Assembly: GCF_013155545.1 (NCBI RefSeq)
Contig: NZ_JABJVV010000013.1
Span: 1-64,000 of the forward strand
Length of the DNA: 64,000 bases
Direction: 5' to 3'
From: Caenimonas soli
Lineage (GTDB): Bacteria > Pseudomonadota > Gammaproteobacteria > Burkholderiales > Burkholderiaceae_C
Positions 29,340 to 37,101 of the stretch are shown here, one piece after another. The position numbers and the translations under genes were made by a program. Position 1 is the stretch's first letter; each line of letters opens with the position of its first letter. The notes under the pieces are model-generated. The model was not told the origin of the DNA. It worked only from the letters and a program-made list of their open reading frames with translations, and did not search any database.

Positions 29340-29450
29340 CCCCTTCTATCTTGCCCTCCGTCTTCTCCGGCCCCTGGCACGACCGGCGTCGACGTTCAGG
29401 CGGCGACGGTCTGCACGAGGGGCGCACACCGGCGTGCGCCGGCAGTGCAG
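29340..29450 (+). other. oriT: candidate oriT with nic-like site and inverted repeats
   Basis: The traF-relaxase gap (29180-29486) carries CTATCTTGCCC on the plus strand at 29346-29356, differing by one base from the RP4 nic region (CTATCCTG^CCC) and fitting the P-type consensus YATCYTG^Y. The predicted nick is between 29353 and 29354. Nearby, a 7-bp inverted repeat (29421-29427 with 29434-29440) is nested in a 6-bp one (29411-29416 with 29445-29450). Position, relaxase type and motif agree; activity is inferred. Confidence 0.6.
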
Positions 29451-29486
29451 CAAAACTGCAGGCGAGCGAGCAAGGCCGCGACAGCT

Positions 29487-29999
29487 TCATGGCGCGCTCC
29501 ATTTCCAAAGTGGCACCGCTTGGCCGCGCACCGCCGAAGCCGGTAGCGGCCCAAAATACCGGCTATCGAAAGACGCGGGATTGGTAGTGCTGAGCAGGAA
29601 GAGCTCGCCGCTCTCCAGCTTTCGGCATTGCCGCCATACCGGCAGCGGACGGCCTTGCCGATCGCTGCGCAGGATGCGACCGGCAGCCGCTCCATCGATC
29701 AGCAACGCATCTCCCTTGACGCAGACATGCTGGCCGGGAACAGCCGACACCTGCTTCAATATCGGCAAGCCAGCGGGCAGGTAACCGCGTCGAGTTGCGA
29801 GTACGGCAGCATCCGGCGGCAATGTCGCCAAGACGTAATTGCCCACCTTCGCCGGCGTGGCGGGCTGTACGTGGTACCAACCCAGCGGCGCGCTGCTGCT
29901 GGCGTTGTAGACGAGGCGTACATCAGGCCGAAAGAGTGCGGGTGTCGCGGCGGCCGCGACACCCGCAACTGTGCATAGCACAAGCAAGACCTTGTTCAA
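29487..29999 (-). CDS. traF: TraF signal-peptidase-like pilin maturation protease
   Basis: 170 residues: an N-terminal membrane helix (VLLVLCTVAGVAAAATPALF), YNASSSAPLGWYHV with the S-x-P-x-G nucleophile motif, a Lys-containing LPILKQVSAVPGQHVCVKGD box, and the family end SFDSRYFGPLP. It belongs to the S26 peptidase relatives that, in RP4, process and cyclise TrbC. The TTG at 29999 is chosen because it overlaps the DUF2840 stop (TTGA), and because no membrane helix would be N-terminal with an earlier start. Confidence 0.9.
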   Translation of the reverse strand: MNKVLLVLCTVAGVAAAATPALFRPDVRLVYNASSSAPLGWYHVQPATPAKVGNYVLATLPPDAAVLATRRGYLPAGLPILKQVSAVPGQHVCVKGDALLIDGAAAGRILRSDRQGRPLPVWRQCRKLESGELFLLSTTNPASFDSRYFGPLPASAVRGQAVPLWKWSAP

Positions 30000-30469
30000 C
30001 GAAACACCTCGCCCGCAAGGTGCGCGGAATGCCTTTCGAGCGTGTATTCCGGCAGCGGTTCGCGCGCCGCGAGGCGGCCGTGCAGCAGCTGCCAATACGC
30101 GGGCGAGACCTCCGTGGGAGCGATGCCCAGGACCTCGATGCGGTCGATTATGTGCAGGACGCGCTGCACCTTGAGTTCGCCCGACACGTGCAGCAGGCGC
30201 TTCGCGCCCGGCAGCACGCCGGCCATGCGCTGCAATGGCTGGCTCGGTCGGCCGGCCTGCAGCACGGAGAGGTTCCAGACCGTCGTGCCGTAATCGTTGG
30301 CCAACCAACACACGCGGCAGAAAATCGCGTCCGGCAGAAAGTGCGCGGAGCTGCGCCAGCGATCCAGCACGAGCTCGTACGTGGGCTTTGCGAAACGCAA
30401 GCGGTTGTTCACGCTTTCGGGCACGAACGCCAGCATGACGCGTGTAAGGCTTCCAATCGGCGTAGTCAC
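29996..30469 (-). CDS. DUF2840 family protein
   Basis: 157 residues beginning MTTPIGSLTRVMLAFVPESVNNRLRFAKPTYE, with WRSSAHFLPDAIFCRVCWLANDYGTTVWNL and ERHSAHLAGEVFR. This pattern is DUF2840, a protein of unknown function encoded between the RHH/parA pair and traF in Tn4371-type ICEs. It overlaps both neighbours by 4 bases, so it is made together with them. Confidence 0.88.
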   Translation of the reverse strand: MTTPIGSLTRVMLAFVPESVNNRLRFAKPTYELVLDRWRSSAHFLPDAIFCRVCWLANDYGTTVWNLSVLQAGRPSQPLQRMAGVLPGAKRLLHVSGELKVQRVLHIIDRIEVLGIAPTEVSPAYWQLLHGRLAAREPLPEYTLERHSAHLAGEVFR

Positions 30470-30720
30470 GGCGCGACCCTAGTGCGGGCGAATTCGCGTT
30501 CGAGCAGCTCGCGCAACATTTCAGCGACAGTAACGCCGCGCTCGAAGGCGATGACCTTGATGCGGCCTCGCAGCCCTGGTGTGACGTCGATCGTCAGCCG
30601 GGCCGTGTATTCCTGCGCCCTGCCCGGTGCGCCGGTCTGCTGCTGAATCCACGCTTGCGCAGCCGGGTCGGCGGCGGGGCGGCGCCCGATGGGCGCGCGC
30701 TGCGAACTCCTTCCGCTCAT
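30466..30720 (-). CDS. ribbon-helix-helix partition partner (ParG/ParB-like)
   Basis: 84 residues with a flexible, Arg/Pro-rich N-terminus and a C-terminal RHH unit (RLTIDVTPGLRGRIKVIAFERGVTVAEMLRELLEREF). Directly downstream of, and overlapping, parA, it fits the small centromere-binding partner of a ParA ATPase in type Ib partition systems. The three repeats at 31485-31547 are a possible binding site. Confidence 0.8.
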   Translation of the reverse strand: MSGRSSQRAPIGRRPAADPAAQAWIQQQTGAPGRAQEYTARLTIDVTPGLRGRIKVIAFERGVTVAEMLRELLEREFARTRVAP

Positions 30721-31355
30721 GGAACCAGCCGCCTGATTTCAGCTGCCAGGTCCGCGATCTCGCGCGCCGCAATGCCGTCCGGCTCGAGCTCGCGGGCAAG
30801 CCGGCCGGCAGCCACGCTGTCGGCGAAGATGATTCGCTGGCGGACCTCGGTCGCGAGCGCGGGCAGCGCCTGGTCGGCCAGCGCTTGACGTGCTTCCCGG
30901 CCGATGATTGTGCGGGCCACGCGCCTGTTGACGACGAAGGCAGCGCGCAGCGATGGCTTGAACACCCGCGCATCGGAAATCAGGGACACCATCTCGGCAC
31001 TCGCCCATACATCGTAGGGACTGGGCTGCGCGGGAACCAGCACAAGATCGGCTGCGAGAAGCGCGGAACGCGCGAGTGCTGCGATCCGGGGCGGCCCATC
31101 GATGATGACGTGATCGACGGTCTTGGCCAGCTCTGGCGCCTCCTGGTGCAACGTCTCGCGCGCGAGACCGATCACTCCGAAGACTCTTGGTAAGCGGTTT
31201 TGGGTTCGGCGCTGGGCCCAGTCTAATGCCGAACCCTGGGGATCTGCATCGATAACGGCCACAGTACAGCCCGACAGGGCGAGTTCGCCAGCGATGTGCG
31301 TGGCCAGCGTCGTCTTGCCGACGCCTCCCTTTTGGTTGAGCAGCGCAATGATCAT
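30717..31355 (-). CDS. parA: ParA-family partition ATPase
   Basis: 212 residues. It starts MIIALLNQKGGVGKTTLATHIAG (deviant Walker A, K-G-G-V-G-K-T-T) with AVIDADPQGSALDWA (Walker A') and VDHVIIDGPPRI (Walker B). The length and lack of an N-terminal HTH put it in the short ParA (type Ib) group. It probably drives segregation of the excised circular ICE with the RHH protein downstream. Iteron-like repeats lie 130 bases upstream. Confidence 0.93.
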   Translation of the reverse strand: MIIALLNQKGGVGKTTLATHIAGELALSGCTVAVIDADPQGSALDWAQRRTQNRLPRVFGVIGLARETLHQEAPELAKTVDHVIIDGPPRIAALARSALLAADLVLVPAQPSPYDVWASAEMVSLISDARVFKPSLRAAFVVNRRVARTIIGREARQALADQALPALATEVRQRIIFADSVAAGRLARELEPDGIAAREIADLAAEIRRLVP

Positions 31356-31484
31356 GGTGTTGCCGCGGCGCGCGCGGAACTTGTCCACAGCGGCCGTGCC
31401 TCTCTTTGAATCGTTATGAACCCAGAGTTAGAAGAGTTACCGAGGTCCGAAACCGTTGACTGGCGTGGGTTTGCGGACCGCCGA

Positions 31485-31547
31485 TGCGCCTGATGGCACG
31501 AGAGGGTTGCGCCTGATAGCACGCGCCTGCCTGCGCCTGATGGCACG
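31485..31547 (+). repeat. three iteron-like direct repeats between repA and parA
   Basis: TGCGCCTGATRGCACG occurs at 31485-31500, 31508-31523 and 31532-31547; the middle copy differs at one base. Start-to-start spacing is 23 and 24 bases, about two helical turns, so all copies face the same side of the DNA. The array begins 8 bases past the repA stop and precedes parA. It is either the RepA-binding iterons of a replication origin or the centromere of the ParA/RHH system. Confidence 0.8.
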
Positions 31548-31554
31548 AGCGGAT

Positions 31555-32451
31555 TCACTGCTTTTCCCCCGCGCTTCCACCGACTGCGAACAGTGCCGCC
31601 TCAGGCACGCTGTACGACAGGGGATGAAAGTGCAATGTGTCGCTGCGCCCGGTTGCACGGGTGACCGCGAGGCGATAGCCCGGCACTCCCTGGCGAATTG
31701 CAATGCGCCGGATGTCCAGTGCGAAATCAGAGAAGCGCGCCATGCTGCCGGATTTGGCATAGAGATGCCGGAAGTCGAACTGCCAGCCAGCGCGCTGGCG
31801 GCCGCCGTGCTTGCGCACGAGGCGGTATAGCCAGCGCTCGATGCCACCGCTAAGGCCGAAGTAGGCTGGATCAATCGTCAGCACCAAAGCCTCTTCGATC
31901 ACGCCTGCGTAAAACCAATCCGGCAGGATCAGCTCGATCCCCTGTGGCCGGCCAAGCCGATCCGCGCACTCCTTCCACTCGTTGATCCATGAGAACCGGT
32001 GCATGCGCCGGCCTGGTGCCTGGCGGATCGTGGTCGCAATGCTGGTCGACTGAAGGCGGTCCAGCGCAGCCTTCAAGCGCAGGTAGTCGCGCAAGGAGGT
32101 GCCGCGTCCAATGAAGGTAAGGATCTGATAGGGCGTGGCCTGCATCAGGCGCGACGTGCGTATGCCTGCATCGCGCGCCTCGACGATCTGGCTGGCGGCC
32201 CAGATCAGTACGTCGGCGTCCCAGATGGTCGCCAAGCCGTGCTCGACAGTGCCTTCCACGCGCACCTTGACGCCGCCGGCCTCGAAATCGATCGGCTGAA
32301 TGCGCCGTGACTTCGCCAGCGAGAAGAACGGCCATGCCATCAAGTCCTGGGCATCGCGGGGTGCCATGGCGCCCGGTAGTGCCCGGAACAGCTCAAGCTG
32401 CTCCCGACTCGGACCGGGCGAGATAGAAGCTGACATCGCCACTTTGCTCAC
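31555..32451 (-). CDS. repA: plasmid-type replication initiator RepA (RPA family)
   Basis: 298 residues: ELFRALPGAMAPRDAQDLMAWPFFSLAKSRR at the start, VEGTVEHGLATIWDADVLIWAASQI, RLKAALDRLQSTSIATTIRQ and HFHPLSYSVPEAALFAVGG. This is the replication initiator protein A pattern found in broad-host-range plasmids and Tn4371-family ICEs. It would let the excised circle replicate. It overlaps the AlpA-like gene by ATGA, and iteron-like repeats follow its stop. Confidence 0.9.
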   Translation of the reverse strand: MSKVAMSASISPGPSREQLELFRALPGAMAPRDAQDLMAWPFFSLAKSRRIQPIDFEAGGVKVRVEGTVEHGLATIWDADVLIWAASQIVEARDAGIRTSRLMQATPYQILTFIGRGTSLRDYLRLKAALDRLQSTSIATTIRQAPGRRMHRFSWINEWKECADRLGRPQGIELILPDWFYAGVIEEALVLTIDPAYFGLSGGIERWLYRLVRKHGGRQRAGWQFDFRHLYAKSGSMARFSDFALDIRRIAIRQGVPGYRLAVTRATGRSDTLHFHPLSYSVPEAALFAVGGSAGEKQ

Positions 32452-32711
32452 CGGCCGGCGGCGCGCAGCGCCAAGTACTCTGGATCACAGGTCATCTCGA
32501 ACGACCGCGCGTTGGCCCATGCCTCCAGGTCTTCGATCGCGTACATCACACGCCGGCCGAACTTGCGAAAGCGCGGACCACCGCCGATCACTCGCTGCTT
32601 CTCGAGAGTCCGCGGTGAAAGCCGCAGGAACTCGGCGGCCTCAGAGTTGTTGAGATAGCGGATCGAACGCTTGCTGGCGGGCTGAGCGGGTTGCGTGGGG
32701 GCGGTGGTCAC
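32448..32711 (-). CDS. AlpA/excisionase-like helix-turn-helix protein
   Basis: 87 residues from a GTG with GGAG 9 bases upstream. IRYLNNSEAAEFLRLSPRTLEKQRVIGGGPRFRKFGRRVMYAIEDLEAWANAR is the MerR/AlpA-type HTH used by excisionases and small regulators. Its stop overlaps repA, so it may control repA or excision. A TTG at 32750 would add 13 residues but has a poorer context. Confidence 0.88.
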   Translation of the reverse strand: MTTAPTQPAQPASKRSIRYLNNSEAAEFLRLSPRTLEKQRVIGGGPRFRKFGRRVMYAIEDLEAWANARSFEMTCDPEYLALRAAGR

Positions 32712-32819
32712 TGAATCGGTCTCCGTCGGTGAAGATCGCCGGCGGTCCAAGTGCCGCCGGGCGCAGCCAGTCTCGGCGCGGGCGGGCGTTGTGAGGAGGG
32801 AGATTCCACGGGCTGGTGT

Positions 32820-33575
32820 TCACCTCCCTTCGGACGACTTGGAAATCAAATCGCGATATCCGCCGTCGACAAAGGCGCGTGCGCGCCGGAGCAGATGGCG
32901 AACTCGTGCCCGCAGCTCGCTGTCGGGGTTCCAGTTCTGGACCACCGGCTCGGCACCATACACGTGTCTTGCAATCTCGCGTTGCGAGGTGCCGGCGGCA
33001 CCGCCGTCGAAGGCCTGTAGGGCACGCTTGTGCAGCAGTGCGAGGCGCCCGGGCCGCCCGGACACAGCAGGGACCGGTGTCCTTTTACCGGCCGCAAGCC
33101 GCCGATGCCGTTCGACGGCTCGCGAGGCCTCGTCCATCTGGGCGCCTGGACTGATAACAAAGTCAAACGGCGCGCCGTCGCGAATGTCCTGCCCCAGCGC
33201 GAGGTGCAGTGCCTCGCCATCCGCGGATCCCGTGAACAGCGTGTGTCGGCCGTCGTGGACCAGGCGCTTGGCGCCGGGAATATCCCAGAGACTGAAGCGA
33301 GGCGCGACCTCAAGCTCGTCCGGCATTGGGTGGGCAGCCTGTAGGCGAATCCTTTGATGGCGTGCCAGGCGCCATACAGGCCGCGCGAGGCGTGCATCGA
33401 GATTCGGATCCTCGAATACTTCGAGATGCCACCGCGACACCGGGTCACAGTTTTCACGGCTCCGCTGATTCCAGTCGGTGCGGTACTCTTTATTGCGCCG
33501 CAAATATTCCCAAGCCAGTGAAGGCCCGTCGAGTCTCAAGACGTACAAGTATCCCGCCAGCGCCTGCCAGCTCAT
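32820..33575 (-). CDS. DUF6499/DUF2285 family protein
   Basis: 251 residues. The N-terminal part (LDGPSLAWEYLRRNKEYRTDW) matches the DUF6499 pattern, and the C-terminal part (LALLHKRALQAFDGGAAGTSQREIARHVYGAEPVVQNWNPDSELRARVRHLLRRARAFVDGGYRDLI) matches DUF2285, which looks like an HTH DNA-binding unit. These proteins accompany repA/parA in proteobacterial ICEs and are probably regulators. The ATG at 33575 is preferred over a long upstream extension lacking family resemblance. The 303 bases upstream of it (33576-33878) hold nothing I recognise. Confidence 0.85.
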   Translation of the reverse strand: MSWQALAGYLYVLRLDGPSLAWEYLRRNKEYRTDWNQRSRENCDPVSRWHLEVFEDPNLDARLARPVWRLARHQRIRLQAAHPMPDELEVAPRFSLWDIPGAKRLVHDGRHTLFTGSADGEALHLALGQDIRDGAPFDFVISPGAQMDEASRAVERHRRLAAGKRTPVPAVSGRPGRLALLHKRALQAFDGGAAGTSQREIARHVYGAEPVVQNWNPDSELRARVRHLLRRARAFVDGGYRDLISKSSEGR

Positions 33576-33878
33576 TGTGTCCGCTGTGATGATCCATCCC
33601 CTGATAGCCACTCCCACGGTCAGAGCGAATTTCAGGCGCGAATCAATGTTTTGTGAAAGCGGCGCCCCCGTGGAGCCTGAAATCAGTAAAACGCATTTGT
33701 GTCTTTGGGGAAGGCGTAGCCTGCCCTCCAAATTGCGGTTTGCCGATTCGAGGAGAGGCGGATCATCTCGCCCCAAAATGGCGTGGACCTTACGCCGTTG
33801 TATTCTCTTGAAACCAAGACTCGGCGGGTCTGAATCGGGACGCCAAGTCGCTGAAGTGGCTTGGCCCCAAGTTCAGCG

Positions 33879-34223
33879 TCAGTCGTTGATCGATCCATCC
33901 GCGCGCGCCTGCGCAGCGTATTCGCTGAGGCGCCGCTTCGGCTTGAAATGCAAATCGCGTTGCACGGGCAACTTGTTCGGGCCTTGCATTGCCTCGAGGT
34001 CGGACAGCTTGATGTGAGCGAGTTCCGGCGCGCCAAGACCTACGTCACACAGGCCATAGGCGGTGTCGCCGTCGACAGGGTCCACTTCCGCCAGGAGCCA
34101 AGTCGCATGCGCGTCGGGTGTGAAGAGTTTGACGACGGGGTATGGGTCGCCACGCTTGCCTTGAGCGGCGGCCCTTCCATTGGCTAGGAGTTGCTGTCTC
34201 TGTTCGTCTGTGATGAGAGCCAT
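33879..34223 (-). CDS. DUF2958 family protein, copy 1
   Basis: 114 residues: MALITDEQRQQLLANGRAA, YPVVKLFTPDAHATWLLAEVDPVDGDTAYGLCDVGLGAPELAHIKLSDLEAMQG, DLHFKPKRRLSEYAAQAR. This is DUF2958, an uncharacterised protein common near the radC/parB end of ICEs. The ATG at 34223 has GGGGAG 6 bases upstream. A paralogue of exactly the same length is at 34954-35298. An XRE regulator with candidate operators lies between them. Confidence 0.88.
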   Translation of the reverse strand: MALITDEQRQQLLANGRAAAQGKRGDPYPVVKLFTPDAHATWLLAEVDPVDGDTAYGLCDVGLGAPELAHIKLSDLEAMQGPNKLPVQRDLHFKPKRRLSEYAAQARADGSIND

Positions 34224-34391
34224 GATCATCTCCCCGAAAGGGCAATTTCGTGGTGCTGACTCGCGACCGTGTATTTGCGGATGCCAGCAAAGGAGCAAAA
34301 ACGGATCCACTGAAGCAGGGAGAAAAGGCGAAGCGCCAAAGCGCAAACGGCCGAATCCGTAGACGCGCCGAAAGACGAAGTCGTCAAGGCG

Positions 34392-34535
34392 ATGAATCTC
34401 ATAAGCCCAGAAGCGGAAGGAAAGAAATGCGGGTTCCAGGAAAAGCGGTATTGCACAGAAACGCAGATACGGCCATCAGGAAAGCGCTAAGAAGTGAAAA
34501 ATGAATCCTATAGATTGTAGCCCTATGAGATTCAT
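34392..34535. promoter_or_regulatory. three copies of a 12-bp motif, candidate operators of the XRE regulator
   Basis: ATGAATCTCATA at 34392-34403, ATGAATCCTATA at 34501-34512, and the exact reverse complement TATGAGATTCAT at 34524-34535. The last two form an inverted pair 36 bases before the XRE start at 34571. The first lies 170 bases before the divergent DUF2958 gene. The layout suits a repressor acting on both promoters; binding is inferred. Confidence 0.55.
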
Positions 34536-34570
34536 TCAGTTGTCATCGACGTTCGCACCCAAACGAACAA

Positions 34571-34867
34571 ATGACCGAGAAGAGCTCTTTCGCTGCGGCC
34601 CTGAGGATGACCCGGAAAGCCCGCGGTTTGAGCCAGGAGGCTTTCTCGGATGTGTCCAGCCGCACGTATCTGAGCTCGCTCGAGCGAGGGCTCAAGAGTC
34701 CGACGCTGAACAAGGTGGCGGAGCTGTGCGCGGTCATGGAGGTCCACCCCCTGACGCTGTTGACGCTCGCGTACGCAACTGACAGCAAGGCCATCGACAA
34801 GTTGTTCGCCCGACTGCGCGAGGAATCGAACACCGTGCTTGCCGCGAAAGCCGCGCGGGAACCCTAG
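34571..34867 (+). CDS. XRE-family transcription regulator
   Basis: 98 residues. FAAALRMTRKARGLSQEAFSDVSSRTYLSSLERGLKSPTLNKVAELCAVMEVHPLTLL is a complete XRE/Cro helix-turn-helix; the short tail has no known domain. It is the only plus-strand gene in this block apart from 35792-36139, and diverges from the first DUF2958 gene. Three copies of a 12-bp motif upstream suggest autoregulation. It could be a repressor of the nearby ICE genes. Confidence 0.88.
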   Translation: MTEKSSFAAALRMTRKARGLSQEAFSDVSSRTYLSSLERGLKSPTLNKVAELCAVMEVHPLTLLTLAYATDSKAIDKLFARLREESNTVLAAKAAREP

Positions 34868-34913
34868 CTTTCTGGGCTGTTGCGCCGAGTGCGAAGTACG
34901 GTTCAAAAGAAAA

Positions 34914-34947
34914 GAGGCGCCAGCCGCCGATTGGCGGCCGGCGCCTC
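34914..34947 (-). terminator. terminator of DUF2958 copy 2 (minus strand)
   Basis: A long GC stem (34914-34928 with about 34933-34947, one bulge) begins 6 bases after the DUF2958 stop. On the minus strand it is followed by TTTCTTTTG. The convergent XRE gene ends just beyond it. Confidence 0.7.
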
Positions 34948-34953
34948 GGTAGC

Positions 34954-35298
34954 CTACGCCACGATTCGTCCGATCATTCGAGCTTCTCGTGCATAGACGC
35001 TGATTGGCTTGCCGCCGAGGAAATGAAGGTCACGCTCGACTGCCAGCCCCAATCGGCCGCGGACGGCGGCGAGTTCTGCCAGGCTTACATAGCCCAGCTC
35101 GGGAAAGCCCAGACCCAGGTCGCACAAGCCGAATGCGCGGTCACCGTCGTCAGGGTCAATCTCAGTGAGCAGCCAGGTCGCGCCGGCGTCGGGGGTGAAC
35201 AGCTTCACCACGGGGGGCGGATCGAAGCGATCGTTTTCGACGGAGAGGCGGCCGTTGGCCAGCAGCTGCGCGCGCAAGTCGTCGGGTATGAGGTTCAT
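34954..35298 (-). CDS. DUF2958 family protein, copy 2
   Basis: 114 residues: MNLIPDDLRAQLLANGR, PPVVKLFTPDAGATWLLTEIDPDDGDRAFGLCDLGLGFPELGYVSLAELAAVRG, VERDLHFLGGKPISVYAREAR. It is clearly homologous to copy 1 along its whole length but well diverged, so the duplication is old. The ATG at 35298 has AAGGA about 10 bases upstream. A long structured leader precedes it and a hairpin terminator follows it. Confidence 0.88.
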   Translation of the reverse strand: MNLIPDDLRAQLLANGRLSVENDRFDPPPVVKLFTPDAGATWLLTEIDPDDGDRAFGLCDLGLGFPELGYVSLAELAAVRGRLGLAVERDLHFLGGKPISVYAREARMIGRIVA

Positions 35299-35791
35299 GA
35301 TTGCAATTCCTTCAATGGACGCTCCCGATCGGAGCGCTGCGATCCGGGCGCACGCGCATAGCGCGGCAGTCACACCCCCAACACGGTCCGGTGCGGGCCG
35401 GGGGTTGACGGCCGTGCGGCGTGCGCCAAGCTGCGCTGCTTGTCCGATGGGAATGCGGCCATGAAGGGACGTGGCAATTTGTGACCGCAGATGATCTGCG
35501 AAGCGGATGGATCCCGAAGAATCGACGGTGGCCGATCAGGCGCAGCCTGGTCGGCGGGCGTCCAGGGGCGCCAAGCCCGCGCGGCGGGGATTGGCTTTAG
35601 CCAGTCCCCTGCTGGAGGCGAGCGACGCCCGCAGCGCCAACAGGCGCGAAGGCGTCAGCGGATGGAAGCCGTTCGGGGGAGATGACGCCAGGCGGCTCGA
35701 TGCGCAGCACGACAGCGCGCCCGGCCGACGTGCGCGAGCCACTATGATTTGGCTCGTCAACATGAGTTGGGCTAGAAGAAGGGTCGTCGAA
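35299..35791 (-). other. structured leader upstream of DUF2958 copy 2
   Basis: 493 GC-rich bases. It holds a hairpin (GGGGATTGGCT paired with AGCCAGTCCCC near 35586-35609, one G-T pair). It also holds the 18-mer GGCCGATCAGGCGCAGCC at 35530-35547, repeated exactly at 40270-40287 in the parB leader, with similarity continuing for about 80 bases. No protein is recognisable on either strand in most of it. Confidence 0.55.
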
Positions 35792-36139
35792 ATGGGGATC
35801 GATATGGACTGGGTCGTTCGGCTCGGTCGCGAGGAATGGCAGCGCTTCACGTACGAACGCTCTGAGGGCAGTCCGCTGCGGTTACTCGGCAGCGTCAGGC
35901 GGGGTGCCGCCATTGGTGCGCTAGCCGCGGACTTAGACGGCAACTATCTGCAGGTCAACGGAGACCACGTCAGTCCGTTGAACAACGCCCAGCTACGCCG
36001 AGCCGTGGCTGTTGCCAAAACGGCCGACTGGACTCCGACAATGCCCGCCCGACATCGGCAATCGCGAGTGCCGGTCGTTGTGATCAAACGCAGGCGCGTG
36101 CTGCCTTCGACAGACGCTGCGAAGGTCGCCGTTTCTTAG
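35792..36139 (+). CDS. hypothetical protein
   Basis: 115 residues from an ATG with AGAAGG nearby; an ATG at 35744 is an alternative. The sequence (MGIDMDWVVRLGREEWQRFTYERSEGSPLRLLGSVRRGAAIGALAADLDGNYLQVNGDHVSPLNNAQLRRAVAVAK) is balanced and soluble-looking, but I do not recognise a family. Being on the plus strand, it is out of step with the surrounding ICE genes. Confidence 0.5.
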   Translation: MGIDMDWVVRLGREEWQRFTYERSEGSPLRLLGSVRRGAAIGALAADLDGNYLQVNGDHVSPLNNAQLRRAVAVAKTADWTPTMPARHRQSRVPVVVIKRRRVLPSTDAAKVAVS

Positions 36140-36193
36140 CTACGCTCTACGGCCTGCGTCAAAGCGCTGCAGTCGCAATCAAAGAGCCCGAGA

Positions 36194-36218
36194 ACGCCCC
36201 GCTGCACGGGCGGGGCGT
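36194..36218 (-). terminator. GC hairpin after DUF736
   Basis: ACGCCCCGC pairs with GCGGGGCGT across a 7-base loop, 14 bases past the DUF736 stop. The T-run after it is weak (CTCTTTGATTG). Confidence 0.55.
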
Positions 36219-36232
36219 CGGAGCTGCGACGT

Positions 36233-36541
36233 TCAGTCGTTCTTGCTGCGCGACCAGATCAGGTTGTGCGCGCCGTCTTCGCCTTCGACGAGGCGGGCAT
36301 AGATGGTGCCCGGGAACGACGGGTCATCCAGGGTCACCGACAGGTAAGGGCGCTCCGCCTTGCTGACCTTCTTCCAGGCCGCGCCGATCTCGTAGTTGCC
36401 GCCGGCCTGTATGCGATAGTCCGGGGCGTTCTCGCTTTCCTTGTCGTTGGGGACGAACTTGACCTTGACGTTGAGCGTCAAGGTGCGAACGGTGCCGGTG
36501 AAGCTGTTGCCTTGGGCGGTGAAGGTGCCGATGTGAGCCAT
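36233..36541 (-). CDS. DUF736 family protein
   Basis: 102 residues: MAHIGTFTAQGNSFTGTVRTLTLNVKVKFVPNDKESENAPDYRIQAGGNYEIGAAWKKVSKAERPYLSVTLDDPSFPGTIYARLVEGEDGAHNLIWSR. This is DUF736, a small single-domain protein found in most proteobacterial ICEs and many plasmids. Its function is not established. It is preceded by a 527-base structured leader like the other genes of this region. Confidence 0.93.
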   Translation of the reverse strand: MAHIGTFTAQGNSFTGTVRTLTLNVKVKFVPNDKESENAPDYRIQAGGNYEIGAAWKKVSKAERPYLSVTLDDPSFPGTIYARLVEGEDGAHNLIWSRSKND

Positions 36542-37068
36542 GATTAAAAAGTCCTTTCGTGTTGAACCAGGTCGCGACCATCGCGGCCTTGGCGTGATCC
36601 GTAGAGGCGGGGAGCCGGGCGCGCCGCACCGCGCAAGCGGCCGCAGCGCAGCGGAGGACGGGAGGAACGAGAAATTTGTTTCGCGAGGAAGGCCGCAGGC
36701 CGGGGAAATTTGTCGGGTCGGACGGTTGCGGCGCATAAGCCCGAGGCGAAGCCGTCCCCACGCCAGGATTCACGACAAATACAAGGCCGCTGTGGTTGCG
36801 GTCCTGCGGCGAAAGGACGCATGGCCCAGGCACCCGGATCTTGGCAATGGTGCTGCGGCGCCCAACCTGATGCGATCCAGGTCCCGGTTGGCCCGACAAG
36901 GCAGAGCGCCCCGCCGCGTCGAGGCGGCAAAGCTGATCGGTGTTGAATGGAAAGAGCAATGTGGACGGGCTGTCGGTAAGCCACCGTCGTCTTGGGACAG
37001 CATGCCCGCCAGTGTCGGAGGCGGCGCGGCCGTCCACCACCCAGCGCAGCAAAGCGTGTCGTAGTCCG
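36542..37068 (-). other. structured leader upstream of DUF736
   Basis: 527 GC-rich bases with no recognisable gene. Short motifs shared with the other leaders occur here, such as GGCGCATAAGCCCGAGGCG near 36730. The stretch near 36660-36720 has a repeated AAATTTGT. The role is unknown; possibilities are given in the findings. Confidence 0.45.
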
Positions 37069-37093
37069 GCGCCCCGCCCGTGCGGCGGGGCGC
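37069..37093 (-). terminator. GC hairpin after the thioesterase-like gene
   Basis: GCGCCCCGCC pairs with GGCGGGGCGC over a 5-base loop, 8 bases past the stop at 37102. Its placement matches the hairpins after DUF736, parB and radC, but it lacks a good T-run on the minus strand. Confidence 0.5.
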
Positions 37094-37101
37094 GATTCTT
37101 T

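Noticed and set aside
34250..34504. 84-residue plus-strand open frame, Lys/Arg-rich, between DUF2958 and XRE
   Set aside because: It is strongly biased in composition, lacks a ribosome site and contains a candidate operator; treated as intergenic.
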